Below, in pieces: positions 1 through 8,871 of a stretch of DNA of 55,046 bases. The translations under genes were made by a program, and so were the position numbers. The notes under the pieces were generated by a model. It saw only the letters and a list, made by a program, of their open reading frames with translations, had not been told where the DNA came from and searched no databases. This DNA comes from an uncultured Burkholderiales bacterium. GTDB lineage: Bacteria; Pseudomonadota; Gammaproteobacteria; Burkholderiales; Burkholderiaceae_C. The stretch covers positions 1 to 55,046 of the forward strand of contig CAIWWN010000149.1 in assembly GCA_903916355.1 (NCBI GenBank), in the 5' to 3' direction. Each line of letters starts with the position of its first letter. Position 1 is the stretch's first letter.

Positions 1-185
1 GATTCGTCGCTGGGCATCAAAGTGCCCGCATCGAGCCAATGGCGCTCATCTGCTAATAACCTCAATGCCGCCGCCGCTCGGCGCCCCATGAGTTTGGCGG
101 CCGCGATCTGGCGGTCTGAATCGCCCTGACGCAGTCGCAGCAGGGCCTGTCGGTATTGATGCATCTCGATTTTCCTTCTAGCCAT
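1..185 (-). CDS. istA: IS21-family transposase IstA, N-terminal fragment (cut by window edge)
   Basis: The first 61 codons are read on the minus strand from ATG at 185 and run off the window. The peptide begins MARRKIEMHQYRQALLRLRQ and continues GDSDRQIAAAKLMGRRAAAA, which I recognise as the N-terminal helix-turn-helix region of IS21-type IstA proteins. IstA is the DDE transposase that binds the terminal repeats and works with the ATPase IstB. The ORF track omits it because it is open at the window end. Whether the full gene is intact cannot be seen. Confidence 0.75.
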   Translation of the reverse strand, partial: MARRKIEMHQYRQALLRLRQGDSDRQIAAAKLMGRRAAAALRLLADERHWLDAGTLMPSDE

Positions 186-260
186 CTCTACTCCACGAAC
201 TTAAAAGTTCTGAGAATAAAGACAGCAATGGATTCGAAATGCCCTAAATGCTTCGCCTAA

Positions 261-385
261 GTGGCTCCAATACGCCGATCATTGGGTGGTGCCAATACGG
301 CGATCATTGGGTGGATCCAATACGCCGATCATTGGGTGGATCCAATACGCCGATCACAAAGTGGATCCATTACGGCGATCCGTGA
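261..385. repeat. Five tandem 25-bp repeats at the IS21-type end
   Basis: Five head-to-tail units of exactly 25 bp start at 261, 286, 311, 336 and 361. The core of each is GGATCCAATACGCCGATC with small variations; the last two units diverge at their 3' ends. They sit between istA and the outer tip of the element, so they are most simply the transposase-binding sites. There are no spacers, so this is not a CRISPR array. Confidence 0.85.
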
Positions 386-521
386 CACATGTCGGCAATG
401 CGCTCGTCAGGCGTCATCATGACTACGATTTTTTTGCGAGGTGGTGGGACAACTTTGCTGGGTTTTGTGTGGGTGGTCATTGAAGAATGGTTCGGATTCT
501 TTGCTTGCAAGAGACTCTACC

Positions 522-552
522 TTGCCATTTGAGAATCGGAAAGCCTTAAAAT
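522..552 (+). promoter_or_regulatory. Candidate sigma-70 promoter of metH
   Basis: TTGCCA at 522-527 and TAAAAT at 547-552 form a plausible -35/-10 pair, although the 19-bp spacing is slightly long. Transcription would begin at about 559, just before the first stem of the SAH riboswitch. This is visual pattern recognition only. The placement between the IS end and the riboswitch suggests that metH still uses its own promoter. Confidence 0.4.
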
Positions 553-560
553 TCCAACTT

Positions 561-641
561 CCCCAAGGAGCGTTGCAGCCCGCCGCCGTCTAGGCGTAGC
601 AGGTCAGGCTTGGGGCTTGTTCTTGCACAACGACGCTCACC
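561..641 (+). promoter_or_regulatory. S-adenosylhomocysteine (SAH) riboswitch upstream of metH
   Basis: The segment matches the SAH riboswitch (ahcY motif). CCCCAAG at 561-567 pairs with CTTGGGG at 609-615 (P1). It is followed directly by GGAGCGTTGC, and the conserved GTCAGGCT precedes the 3' P1 strand. TTGT at 617-620 pairs with ACAA at 627-630 (P4), and GAGCGT at 568-573 can pair with ACGCTC at 633-638 to make the pseudoknot. SAH riboswitches are known upstream of ahcY, metH and related genes in beta- and gammaproteobacteria and switch the genes on when SAH accumulates. The metH start lies about 50 nt downstream. Confidence 0.9.
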
Positions 642-691
642 TGACTGCCCAAGGTGAGCCTGTGTCTGTTGTCCTGTCTGAAGTTTCTCCC

Positions 692-3430
<2,739 letters not shown>

Positions 3431-3462
3431 GCACGTTTCAGTCGGAGATTCGGGTTACCCCT

Positions 3463-3503
3463 TGGTTCATATGAACCACTGGGGCAGACCCGGGGTGGTT
3501 CAT
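3463..3503. promoter_or_regulatory. Palindromic operator candidate upstream of the liv/dmf operon
   Basis: A perfect 16-bp palindrome, TGGTTCATATGAACCA, occupies 3463-3478. A third copy of the half-site TGGTTCAT follows at 3496-3503. The sites are 90-130 bp upstream of the livK-like start and after the end of metH. The palindrome has no loop and no T-run, so a terminator is unlikely. It could bind the LuxR-type regulator at the end of the operon or another dimeric regulator; this is an inference. Confidence 0.45.
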
Positions 3504-3592
3504 GTGTTGGATAGGCAATCCGCGCCCGCATGCCTAAAGTTGCCCTTAGCCCGCAATGTTGCGTGGCATGTCACACACAGAGGGGACACACC

Positions 3593-4873
3593 ATGAAACC
3601 ACAACGCCCATCCTTGACCCGCCGTGCGCTCGGCCTGACCGGTATCGCTGCTGCCGCATGGTTCAGCACCACCGGCGCTTGGGCCCAAGCCAAACCCATC
3701 GTGATCGGTTTGCCGATTGCCCAAAGCGGTCCGGCCGGCGTGGCCGACCATGCCGATTACCTCAATGGGGCGAAACTCGCCGCCAAAGAAATCAATGCGG
3801 CCGGTGGCGTCAATGGCCGGCCTTTGGAACTCAAGGTGTTCGACATCGACATCATGACGCCCGAAGGCACGCAAGCGACATTCCGCAAAATGGTCGATGC
3901 CAAAGTGCAGGCGATTGCCTCGCCTTTTGTCTTGATCCCCACGCCGGCCATGGAAGCCGTGTCGCGCTACAAAGCGCCTTACATCCATGGCAACACCCAG
4001 CAAGCCTCGCTGGATTTGGTCAAAGCCAATCCTGCCAAGTACGGCCACATCTTCCAGATCGACCCGCCTGAGACTTTTTATGGTGCCGGTTTTCCCGCCT
4101 TTTTGGAGCAGTTGCAAGCCAGCGGCGGCTGGAAGCCGATCAACAACAAGGTGCACATCATTCGCGAGCAAATCGCCTACACCCAGACGATTTCCAAATC
4201 CACGGAAGAAGCCCTGAAGTCGAGCAAGTTCGAGCTGGCCAAAATCACCGACATCCAGTTCCCCGTGCAAGACTGGGGCCCCGTGTTGCAAGACATTCGC
4301 AAGACAGGCGCTGGGGTGGTCATGGTGAATCACTGGGTGGCTGCGGAGTTGGCCTCATTTGCCAAACAGTTTGCGGCCAACCCACTGCCGGGGGCGCTGG
4401 TGTATTTGCAATACGGCCCGTCACAGCCGGAATTTTTGAATCTGTCGGGTAAAGCGGCTGAGGGCTTTATTTGGGGCACGGTGTATGGCGCCTATGCCGA
4501 CAAACAGGGCAAAGCTTTCCGTGAGGCGTACCGCAAAGAGTACTTGGCCAAAGGCGGTGTGATGGGCTTGGTCTACACCGGTGGCGGTTACGACACCGTC
4601 AAGTTGCTGGCGCAAAACTGGAAGGGCGCTGACCCCGACAACTTTGAAGCCGTGAACGCTGGCTTGCGCAAACTCACCTACCGCGGTGTCAACGGCTTCT
4701 ACCGATTTGACAACCCTCAGCAAGCGCCCAAGCATTACCCGATGGAAGTCAAAGAGCTGGAGCAAGGTATTGCGCATCTGTTCTTTCAGGTGCAAAACGG
4801 CGAGCACCAGATCATCGCCCCAGGTGCGGTGAAACAGGCCAGCTTCAAGCCCGCGCCTTGGATGGGCAAGTAA
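3593..4873 (+). CDS. ABC transporter periplasmic amide/amino-acid-binding protein (LivK type)
   Basis: Periplasmic binding protein of a branched-chain amino acid/amide ABC transporter (type I periplasmic-binding fold, 426 aa). An N-terminal export signal contains tandem arginines (LTRRALGLTG) and ends near AWAQA. The mature part begins KPIVIGLPIAQSGPAG, typical of the LivK/AmiC/UrtA class. ATG 3593 is chosen because AGAGGGGA lies just upstream. It is the first gene of the liv operon, and its position before dimethylformamidase genes suggests that the ligand is an amide rather than leucine. A 12-bp hairpin follows the stop codon and may protect this cistron. Confidence 0.88.
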   Translation: MKPQRPSLTRRALGLTGIAAAAWFSTTGAWAQAKPIVIGLPIAQSGPAGVADHADYLNGAKLAAKEINAAGGVNGRPLELKVFDIDIMTPEGTQATFRKMVDAKVQAIASPFVLIPTPAMEAVSRYKAPYIHGNTQQASLDLVKANPAKYGHIFQIDPPETFYGAGFPAFLEQLQASGGWKPINNKVHIIREQIAYTQTISKSTEEALKSSKFELAKITDIQFPVQDWGPVLQDIRKTGAGVVMVNHWVAAELASFAKQFAANPLPGALVYLQYGPSQPEFLNLSGKAAEGFIWGTVYGAYADKQGKAFREAYRKEYLAKGGVMGLVYTGGGYDTVKLLAQNWKGADPDNFEAVNAGLRKLTYRGVNGFYRFDNPQQAPKHYPMEVKELEQGIAHLFFQVQNGEHQIIAPGAVKQASFKPAPWMGK

Positions 4874-4874
4874 A

Positions 4875-4909
4875 CACCTCGGCCCCCTGCCCGGCACGGG
4901 GCCGAGGTG
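4875..4909 (+). promoter_or_regulatory. Intercistronic hairpin between the binding protein and livG
   Basis: CACCTCGGCCCC and GGGGCCGAGGTG form a perfect 12-bp stem around an 11-nt loop, directly after the stop codon of the binding-protein gene. There is no T-run, so it is not a standard terminator. Hairpins in this place often stabilise the upstream mRNA or attenuate transcription, so that the binding protein is made in excess over the membrane parts. That role is inferred. Confidence 0.6.
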
Positions 4910-4964
4910 CAGTAATTTGCACCCACAGGGCAGAGTTTCTCTGCGCTTTTCTTCGGGACATGCC

Positions 4965-5684
4965 ATGATTTTTTCTTGTGACAACATCCACATGCACTTT
5001 GGCGCGCGCGCTGTCTTGCAGGGCATCACGCTGGGTGTGCAGCCGGGCGAGGTGCTGGGCGTGGTGGGCCCCAATGGGGCGGGCAAGACCACCTTGTTTG
5101 AAATCCTGTCGGGTCGCAATAGGCCCACGCAAGGCCGCGTGATGTTTGAGGGGCGCGACATCACGGCACTGCCACTGCACCAGCGTGCACGCCTGGGGCT
5201 GGCGCGGACCTACCAGTCACCGGTCGTGCCCGAGCAACTCAGCGTAGGCCAGGTGCTCAAAGCAGCGCGTCAAGCCTACGCACCTTACTTGACTGCGCAC
5301 CATGCGCAATGGGCCTGTGAACAGGTTGGCCTGACGGTGTCACTTGCACAAAGTGCGGGCTCACTGGAAACCCTGAATCGCCGTAAGCTCTTGCTCGCCT
5401 GCCTGCTGATGCGCCGACCCAAGGTGTTGTTGATGGACGAGCCCGCCGCCGGATTGCTGGGCGCTGAAGTGGACGAGATTGACAACATACTGCGCTACTT
5501 GGCGCAGCAGTTGGGCGTGGCCATCATGTTGGTTGAGCATCGGCTAGAGCTGCTGGCGGCGATTGCTGAACGCGTGGTGGTGCTGGATGGCGGCGAGTTG
5601 ATTGCCGAAGACAAGCCGCACCGGGTGTTCTTGCACCCGCGAGTGCGCGCTGCATATTTTGAAACCCATGCGGAGGCGGCATGA
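4965..5684 (+). CDS. livG: ABC transporter ATP-binding protein (LivG type)
   Basis: One of two ATPase subunits of the importer (239 aa). It has Walker A GPNGAGKTT near residue 37 and Walker B VLLMDEPAAGL. The ABC signature is degenerate (SLETLNRRKLLLAC, where LSGGxxR is expected), and the protein is slightly shorter than usual LivG proteins (about 255 aa). The annotated track start at 4917 (TTG) adds 16 residues with no family match, so ATG 4965 is preferred. The stop overlaps the next start (ATGA), showing translational coupling to livF. The weak signature motif is unusual and may mean that ATPase activity depends mainly on LivF. Confidence 0.85.
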   Translation: MIFSCDNIHMHFGARAVLQGITLGVQPGEVLGVVGPNGAGKTTLFEILSGRNRPTQGRVMFEGRDITALPLHQRARLGLARTYQSPVVPEQLSVGQVLKAARQAYAPYLTAHHAQWACEQVGLTVSLAQSAGSLETLNRRKLLLACLLMRRPKVLLMDEPAAGLLGAEVDEIDNILRYLAQQLGVAIMLVEHRLELLAAIAERVVVLDGGELIAEDKPHRVFLHPRVRAAYFETHAEAA

Positions 5685-6373
5685 ACTCCGCCCCCGTTGA
5701 AGTGTTGCAGGTGAGCCAGCTCTCGGCCGGTTATGGCCCGCTGACGGTGCTGCACGATTTGGACATGACGGTGTTCGCGGGTGAGCGCATCGGACTGGTG
5801 GGTCTGAACGGGCATGGCAAGTCCACGCTGTTTCGCGCCATCTCCGGCTTGACCGACTGGCAACGCGGCTCGATCAAATTGCGCGGCCAAGAAGTGGGCG
5901 GCATACGCACCCAAGGCCCGGGTCGGCACACGCACCGCATTGTGCGTTTGGGCTTGGCCCATATGCCGCAGGGGGACGCCATTTTTCCTGGGCTCACAGT
6001 GGCGCAGCATTTGGATTGCGGCGCCTACACCCGCCAAGCCTGGCGCGAGCGCGCGCAGCGGCGCGACGCTTTGCTCGACATCTTTCCGCCACTGAAACAG
6101 TTGCTGCAAGCCCCAGTTGGCACGCTGTCGGGCGGGGAGCGGCGCATGGTCTCGTTGGCGCGCGGCCTGATGGTGGATGCGGTGCTGTTTTTGGTGGACG
6201 AACCCTCACTGGGCCTGGCGCCCAAGATCAGCCGTGCGGTGATGGACGCGCTGATGCGCATTGATCTGCGCAACGGCGCCATGGTGATCGCGGAGCAAAA
6301 CATGTCGTTGCTGGAAGGCCGCTGCACCCGTATCTTGGGCATGCACGCCGGCAGTTTGAAGGGGAGCGCGTGA
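5681..6373 (+). CDS. livF: ABC transporter ATP-binding protein (LivF type)
   Basis: The second ATPase subunit (230 aa). Walker A is GLNGHGKST, the signature is LSGGERRM, and Walker B is VLFLVDEPSLGLAPK, followed by the H-loop region replaced by AEQNMSLLEG, as is normal for LivF. It overlaps livG by 4 nt and meets livH at the stop codon, so the subunits are probably co-translated. It partners LivG under the LivH/LivM permeases at the inner membrane. Confidence 0.88.
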   Translation: MNSAPVEVLQVSQLSAGYGPLTVLHDLDMTVFAGERIGLVGLNGHGKSTLFRAISGLTDWQRGSIKLRGQEVGGIRTQGPGRHTHRIVRLGLAHMPQGDAIFPGLTVAQHLDCGAYTRQAWRERAQRRDALLDIFPPLKQLLQAPVGTLSGGERRMVSLARGLMVDAVLFLVDEPSLGLAPKISRAVMDALMRIDLRNGAMVIAEQNMSLLEGRCTRILGMHAGSLKGSA

Positions 6374-7260
6374 TGCCCGATATCGATCTGTCTTTTGTGC
6401 TGTTGTCGGCCCTCACCTTGGCCTCGATTTATGGCTTGCTGGCGTTGGGGGTGTCCATCATTTGGTCCAGCTTGGGTATGCTCAATATGGCCCACGGTCT
6501 GACCTTCACCGTGGCCGGTTATGGCGCCGCGCTGGCCGCCACCATGATCAGCGACAACGGCGCGGTGGTGCTGGGCGCAGGCATGGCGGCGGGCATGCTC
6601 AGTGGCTTGTTCATTTGTTCGGTGGCCTTCATTCCCTTGCACGACAAACCCAATTTTGTGGTGCGCAGTTTGATTGCCACTTTGGCCCTGAGCCTGCTGG
6701 GCAGCCAAGTGCTACTGTGGGCGTTTGGTCCCAATGCGCGCAGCCTGCCGCCGCTGTTTGGCAGCGAACCCGTGGTGCTGCTGGGCATGACTTTGCTGCC
6801 TGACAAACTTGGCGCGATCGGGGTGGCCGCTGCCTTGATGCTGGCCACGCTGTGGTGGATGAAGCACAGCCGCACGGGTTTGGAAATTCGCGCCATGATG
6901 CAAAACCCCGAAGGCGCCGCTTTGGTGGGCATTGGCCTGCGCAGCACCGCCATGGCGGTGATGGCGGTGACCGGTGCGCTGGCGGGCTTGGCGGCGGTGC
7001 TGCTGTCGCAAACCTATTTTGTCAGCCCCTTCTCGGGCACCACACCCTTGGTCAAAGGCTTGATTGTGGCGCTGTGCGGCGGCCTGGGCAGCATTCCGGG
7101 CGCGCTGCTGGCCGCTGCTTTGATCGGTACCTTGGAAGCCTTGACCGGTGCGCTGCTGGGTGGCCAGTATGTGCTGATGACGCAATTCATGTTTGTGATC
7201 GCGGTCTTGATCGTGCGGCCACGGGGCATTGCCGGCTTGCTGGACCACACCCGTGAATAA
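6373..7260 (+). CDS. livH: ABC transporter permease (LivH type)
   Basis: Inner-membrane permease of the branched-chain/amide importer family (295 aa from ATG 6373; a GTG at 6370 is a possible alternative). Several hydrophobic helices are visible. The LivH-like stretch IYGLLALGVSIIWSSLGMLN is near the N-terminus, and the conserved segment KGLIVALCGGLGSIPGAL is near the C-terminus. The start overlaps the livF stop. It pairs with LivM to form the channel. Confidence 0.88.
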   Translation: MPDIDLSFVLLSALTLASIYGLLALGVSIIWSSLGMLNMAHGLTFTVAGYGAALAATMISDNGAVVLGAGMAAGMLSGLFICSVAFIPLHDKPNFVVRSLIATLALSLLGSQVLLWAFGPNARSLPPLFGSEPVVLLGMTLLPDKLGAIGVAAALMLATLWWMKHSRTGLEIRAMMQNPEGAALVGIGLRSTAMAVMAVTGALAGLAAVLLSQTYFVSPFSGTTPLVKGLIVALCGGLGSIPGALLAAALIGTLEALTGALLGGQYVLMTQFMFVIAVLIVRPRGIAGLLDHTRE

Positions 7261-7299
7261 GCACATTACCCCGCACCTCCAGGATCAGGAACTATCCGT

Positions 7300-8841
7300 A
7301 TGAACATCCCCAAATCCTCTCCGGTCATGTACCTGGTCGGGCGCCGTCGGTGGTGGCCCGTTCTGGGCGGTCACGGTGACAAGCTGTGGCACCGCGTGCG
7401 CTATCCGTTCACACGCCGCACGGTGTTGCATGTACAAGGGGTCTACAACCCCAAGACACTGGCGCGAGAGAAAAAAATCCTCAACAAGAAACCGATTTGG
7501 TGGGCGCTGGGCTTGGCCGCTTTGGCGGTGCTGCCGCCTTTGGCCAGCGTGGGCTTGGAGAGCAACAGTCTGTTGTCTGCTGCCGCCATTTTTGCGCTGT
7601 ATGCCGCGATCAATTTGGTGTGGATGCTGATCATCGGGACCGCTGGGATTTTTTCACTTGCCACCTTGGCGGTGGTGGGCTCGGCGGCCTACACCAGCGC
7701 CTGGTTGTCGGTCACGTACGGCTTGCCCTGGTGGGGCATGATCGGCGTGGGCGGGGTCACGGGCTTGCTGGCGGGCGTGATCATTGCCATTCCAGCCACG
7801 CGGCTTGAAGGTTTCTATTACGCTTTGCTGACCCTGGGTTTGGTAGAGCTGTGCCGCGTGTCGGTGGTGCAGTCCAAAGCCTTGGGCTCGGCCACGGGTG
7901 GGCTGTACGGCGCCGACAGCTATGTGCCCGACAATTTCAGCGAAATGGGCGAACTCCTGCTGGGTTACTACGCCTGCTTGGCGGTGATGCTGCTGGCGCT
8001 GGGCTTGTACCGCGCGGTCAACGGTCAGCGTCTGGGGCGTTTGCTGCGCGCTGCACCCGAAAAGCAAGAGGCCTTTGCCCAAGCGGTGGGCATTGATTTT
8101 CTGCGCGCCCGCATCGAGGTGTTCTTGATCTCGTCCACTGCGCTGGGTCTCATCGGCGGGTTTTACGCGACCCATTTCAAAGGCGCTTCGCCATCGCTGT
8201 TTGGCATGGACAACTTGCTGCTCTTGTTGGCCATGATCGTGATCGGTGGGCTGGGCACGGCCGAGGGTGCGGTGGTCGGCACTTTGCTGGTGGTGGGCAT
8301 TGACAAATTGTTGGTGGACCTGGGCCCGATGCGCTTGGTCTTCATTGGGCTGTTGATGCTGGCCACCGTGCTGTTTACCCGCAATGGTTTGTTTGGCATG
8401 AAGGCGCAATTTGAAGCCTGGCGAGACCGCATTCGCAGCCAAGCACGTGCCAGCCGTTCTGAACATGGAGGAGAGGTCATGCCTGAAGAAGCCGTCGACA
8501 TTCACGACAAAAACATCATTGCCCATCGCCGCTTTGACAAGCGTACACGCGAGGCACTCAAGCTGCTCATCACCCCCGAGGTGATCGAGGAGCACCGCGT
8601 GTGTCCCCGCGGCCAGCACAGCGACGCATTGATGCGTTTGCTCAATTACTTTCGCGTGGCATCCTTGGTCGACAAATACGCGCTGTTTGCGGAGGAGCCC
8701 TTCAAGCGCTACCGCGTGATTGCCTTGTCTGGCGTGCGCGGTGTGCCGCCACGCAGGGTGGACGATAAAGCTTACAGCGATCTGGACACGGCCTACCACG
8801 CGGTCTTTCTCAAGCGCTGCCAGGATTTGGTCGAATCCTGA
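7300..8841 (+). CDS. LivM-type permease reading in frame into the formamidase small subunit
   Basis: A single 513-codon ORF. Residues 1-393 are a LivM permease: about 65 hydrophilic N-terminal residues, then multiple transmembrane helices and the typical MIVIGGLGTAEGAVVGTLLV segment. The frame has no stop after the permease and continues into a protein homologous to the small subunit of N,N-dimethylformamidase (see 8479-8841). A strong Shine-Dalgarno sequence (GGAGGAG) and an ATG sit exactly at the join, so the cell may make a free small subunit as well as, or instead of, the fusion. Ordinary LivM proteins end near this join, so the lost stop codon is the odd point. A sequencing error removing the stop cannot be excluded, but the frame stays clean. 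Confidence 0.8.
   Translation: MNIPKSSPVMYLVGRRRWWPVLGGHGDKLWHRVRYPFTRRTVLHVQGVYNPKTLAREKKILNKKPIWWALGLAALAVLPPLASVGLESNSLLSAAAIFALYAAINLVWMLIIGTAGIFSLATLAVVGSAAYTSAWLSVTYGLPWWGMIGVGGVTGLLAGVIIAIPATRLEGFYYALLTLGLVELCRVSVVQSKALGSATGGLYGADSYVPDNFSEMGELLLGYYACLAVMLLALGLYRAVNGQRLGRLLRAAPEKQEAFAQAVGIDFLRARIEVFLISSTALGLIGGFYATHFKGASPSLFGMDNLLLLLAMIVIGGLGTAEGAVVGTLLVVGIDKLLVDLGPMRLVFIGLLMLATVLFTRNGLFGMKAQFEAWRDRIRSQARASRSEHGGEVMPEEAVDIHDKNIIAHRRFDKRTREALKLLITPEVIEEHRVCPRGQHSDALMRLLNYFRVASLVDKYALFAEEPFKRYRVIALSGVRGVPPRRVDDKAYSDLDTAYHAVFLKRCQDLVES
8479..8841 (+). CDS. dmfA1: N,N-dimethylformamidase small (alpha) subunit, internal start
   Basis: A 120-residue product from ATG 8479, preceded by GGAGGAGAGGTC. 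The segment PEVIEEHRVCPRGQHSDAL, then NYFR, then YHAVFLKRCQDL matches what I remember of the small subunit of DMFase from Paracoccus/Alcaligenes (about 132 aa), which contacts the large subunit in an alpha2-beta2 or larger assembly. The large subunit gene follows after 30 nt. It is listed separately from the LivM ORF because its own ribosome site makes independent translation likely. Confidence is limited by the short length and by the unusual fusion. Confidence 0.7.
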   Translation: MPEEAVDIHDKNIIAHRRFDKRTREALKLLITPEVIEEHRVCPRGQHSDALMRLLNYFRVASLVDKYALFAEEPFKRYRVIALSGVRGVPPRRVDDKAYSDLDTAYHAVFLKRCQDLVES

Positions 8842-8871
8842 GCCTTCATTTATTTCTAGAGAGCACATTCC

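Larger units (their letters stand above)
1..389 (-). mobile_element. IS21-family insertion sequence, left end (partial)
   Basis: Only the left end of this element is inside the window; the rest lies before base 1. It is identified by the start of an istA-type transposase on the minus strand and, upstream of it, five tandem 25-bp repeats that resemble the multiple terminal repeats of IS21-family ends. Reading inwards on the minus strand the outer tip is TGTCACGGATCGCC at about base 387-389, and the conserved TGT fits an IS21 terminus. The exact last base and the target duplication cannot be fixed without the other end. The insertion stops about 130 bp short of the metH promoter, which appears intact. 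Confidence 0.75.

Noticed and set aside
261-385. CRISPR array
   Set aside because: The repeats are directly adjacent with no spacers and sit at an IS21-type end.
286-483. 65-aa plus-strand ORF from the track
   Set aside because: It runs across the 25-bp repeats and the IS border; its repetitive residues simply translate the repeats.
617-691. N-terminal extension of metH from TTG 617
   Set aside because: These codons lie in the SAH riboswitch and do not resemble MetH; homology begins at ATG 692.
3463-3478. Terminator of metH
   Set aside because: The palindrome has no loop and no T-run, so it fits an operator better.
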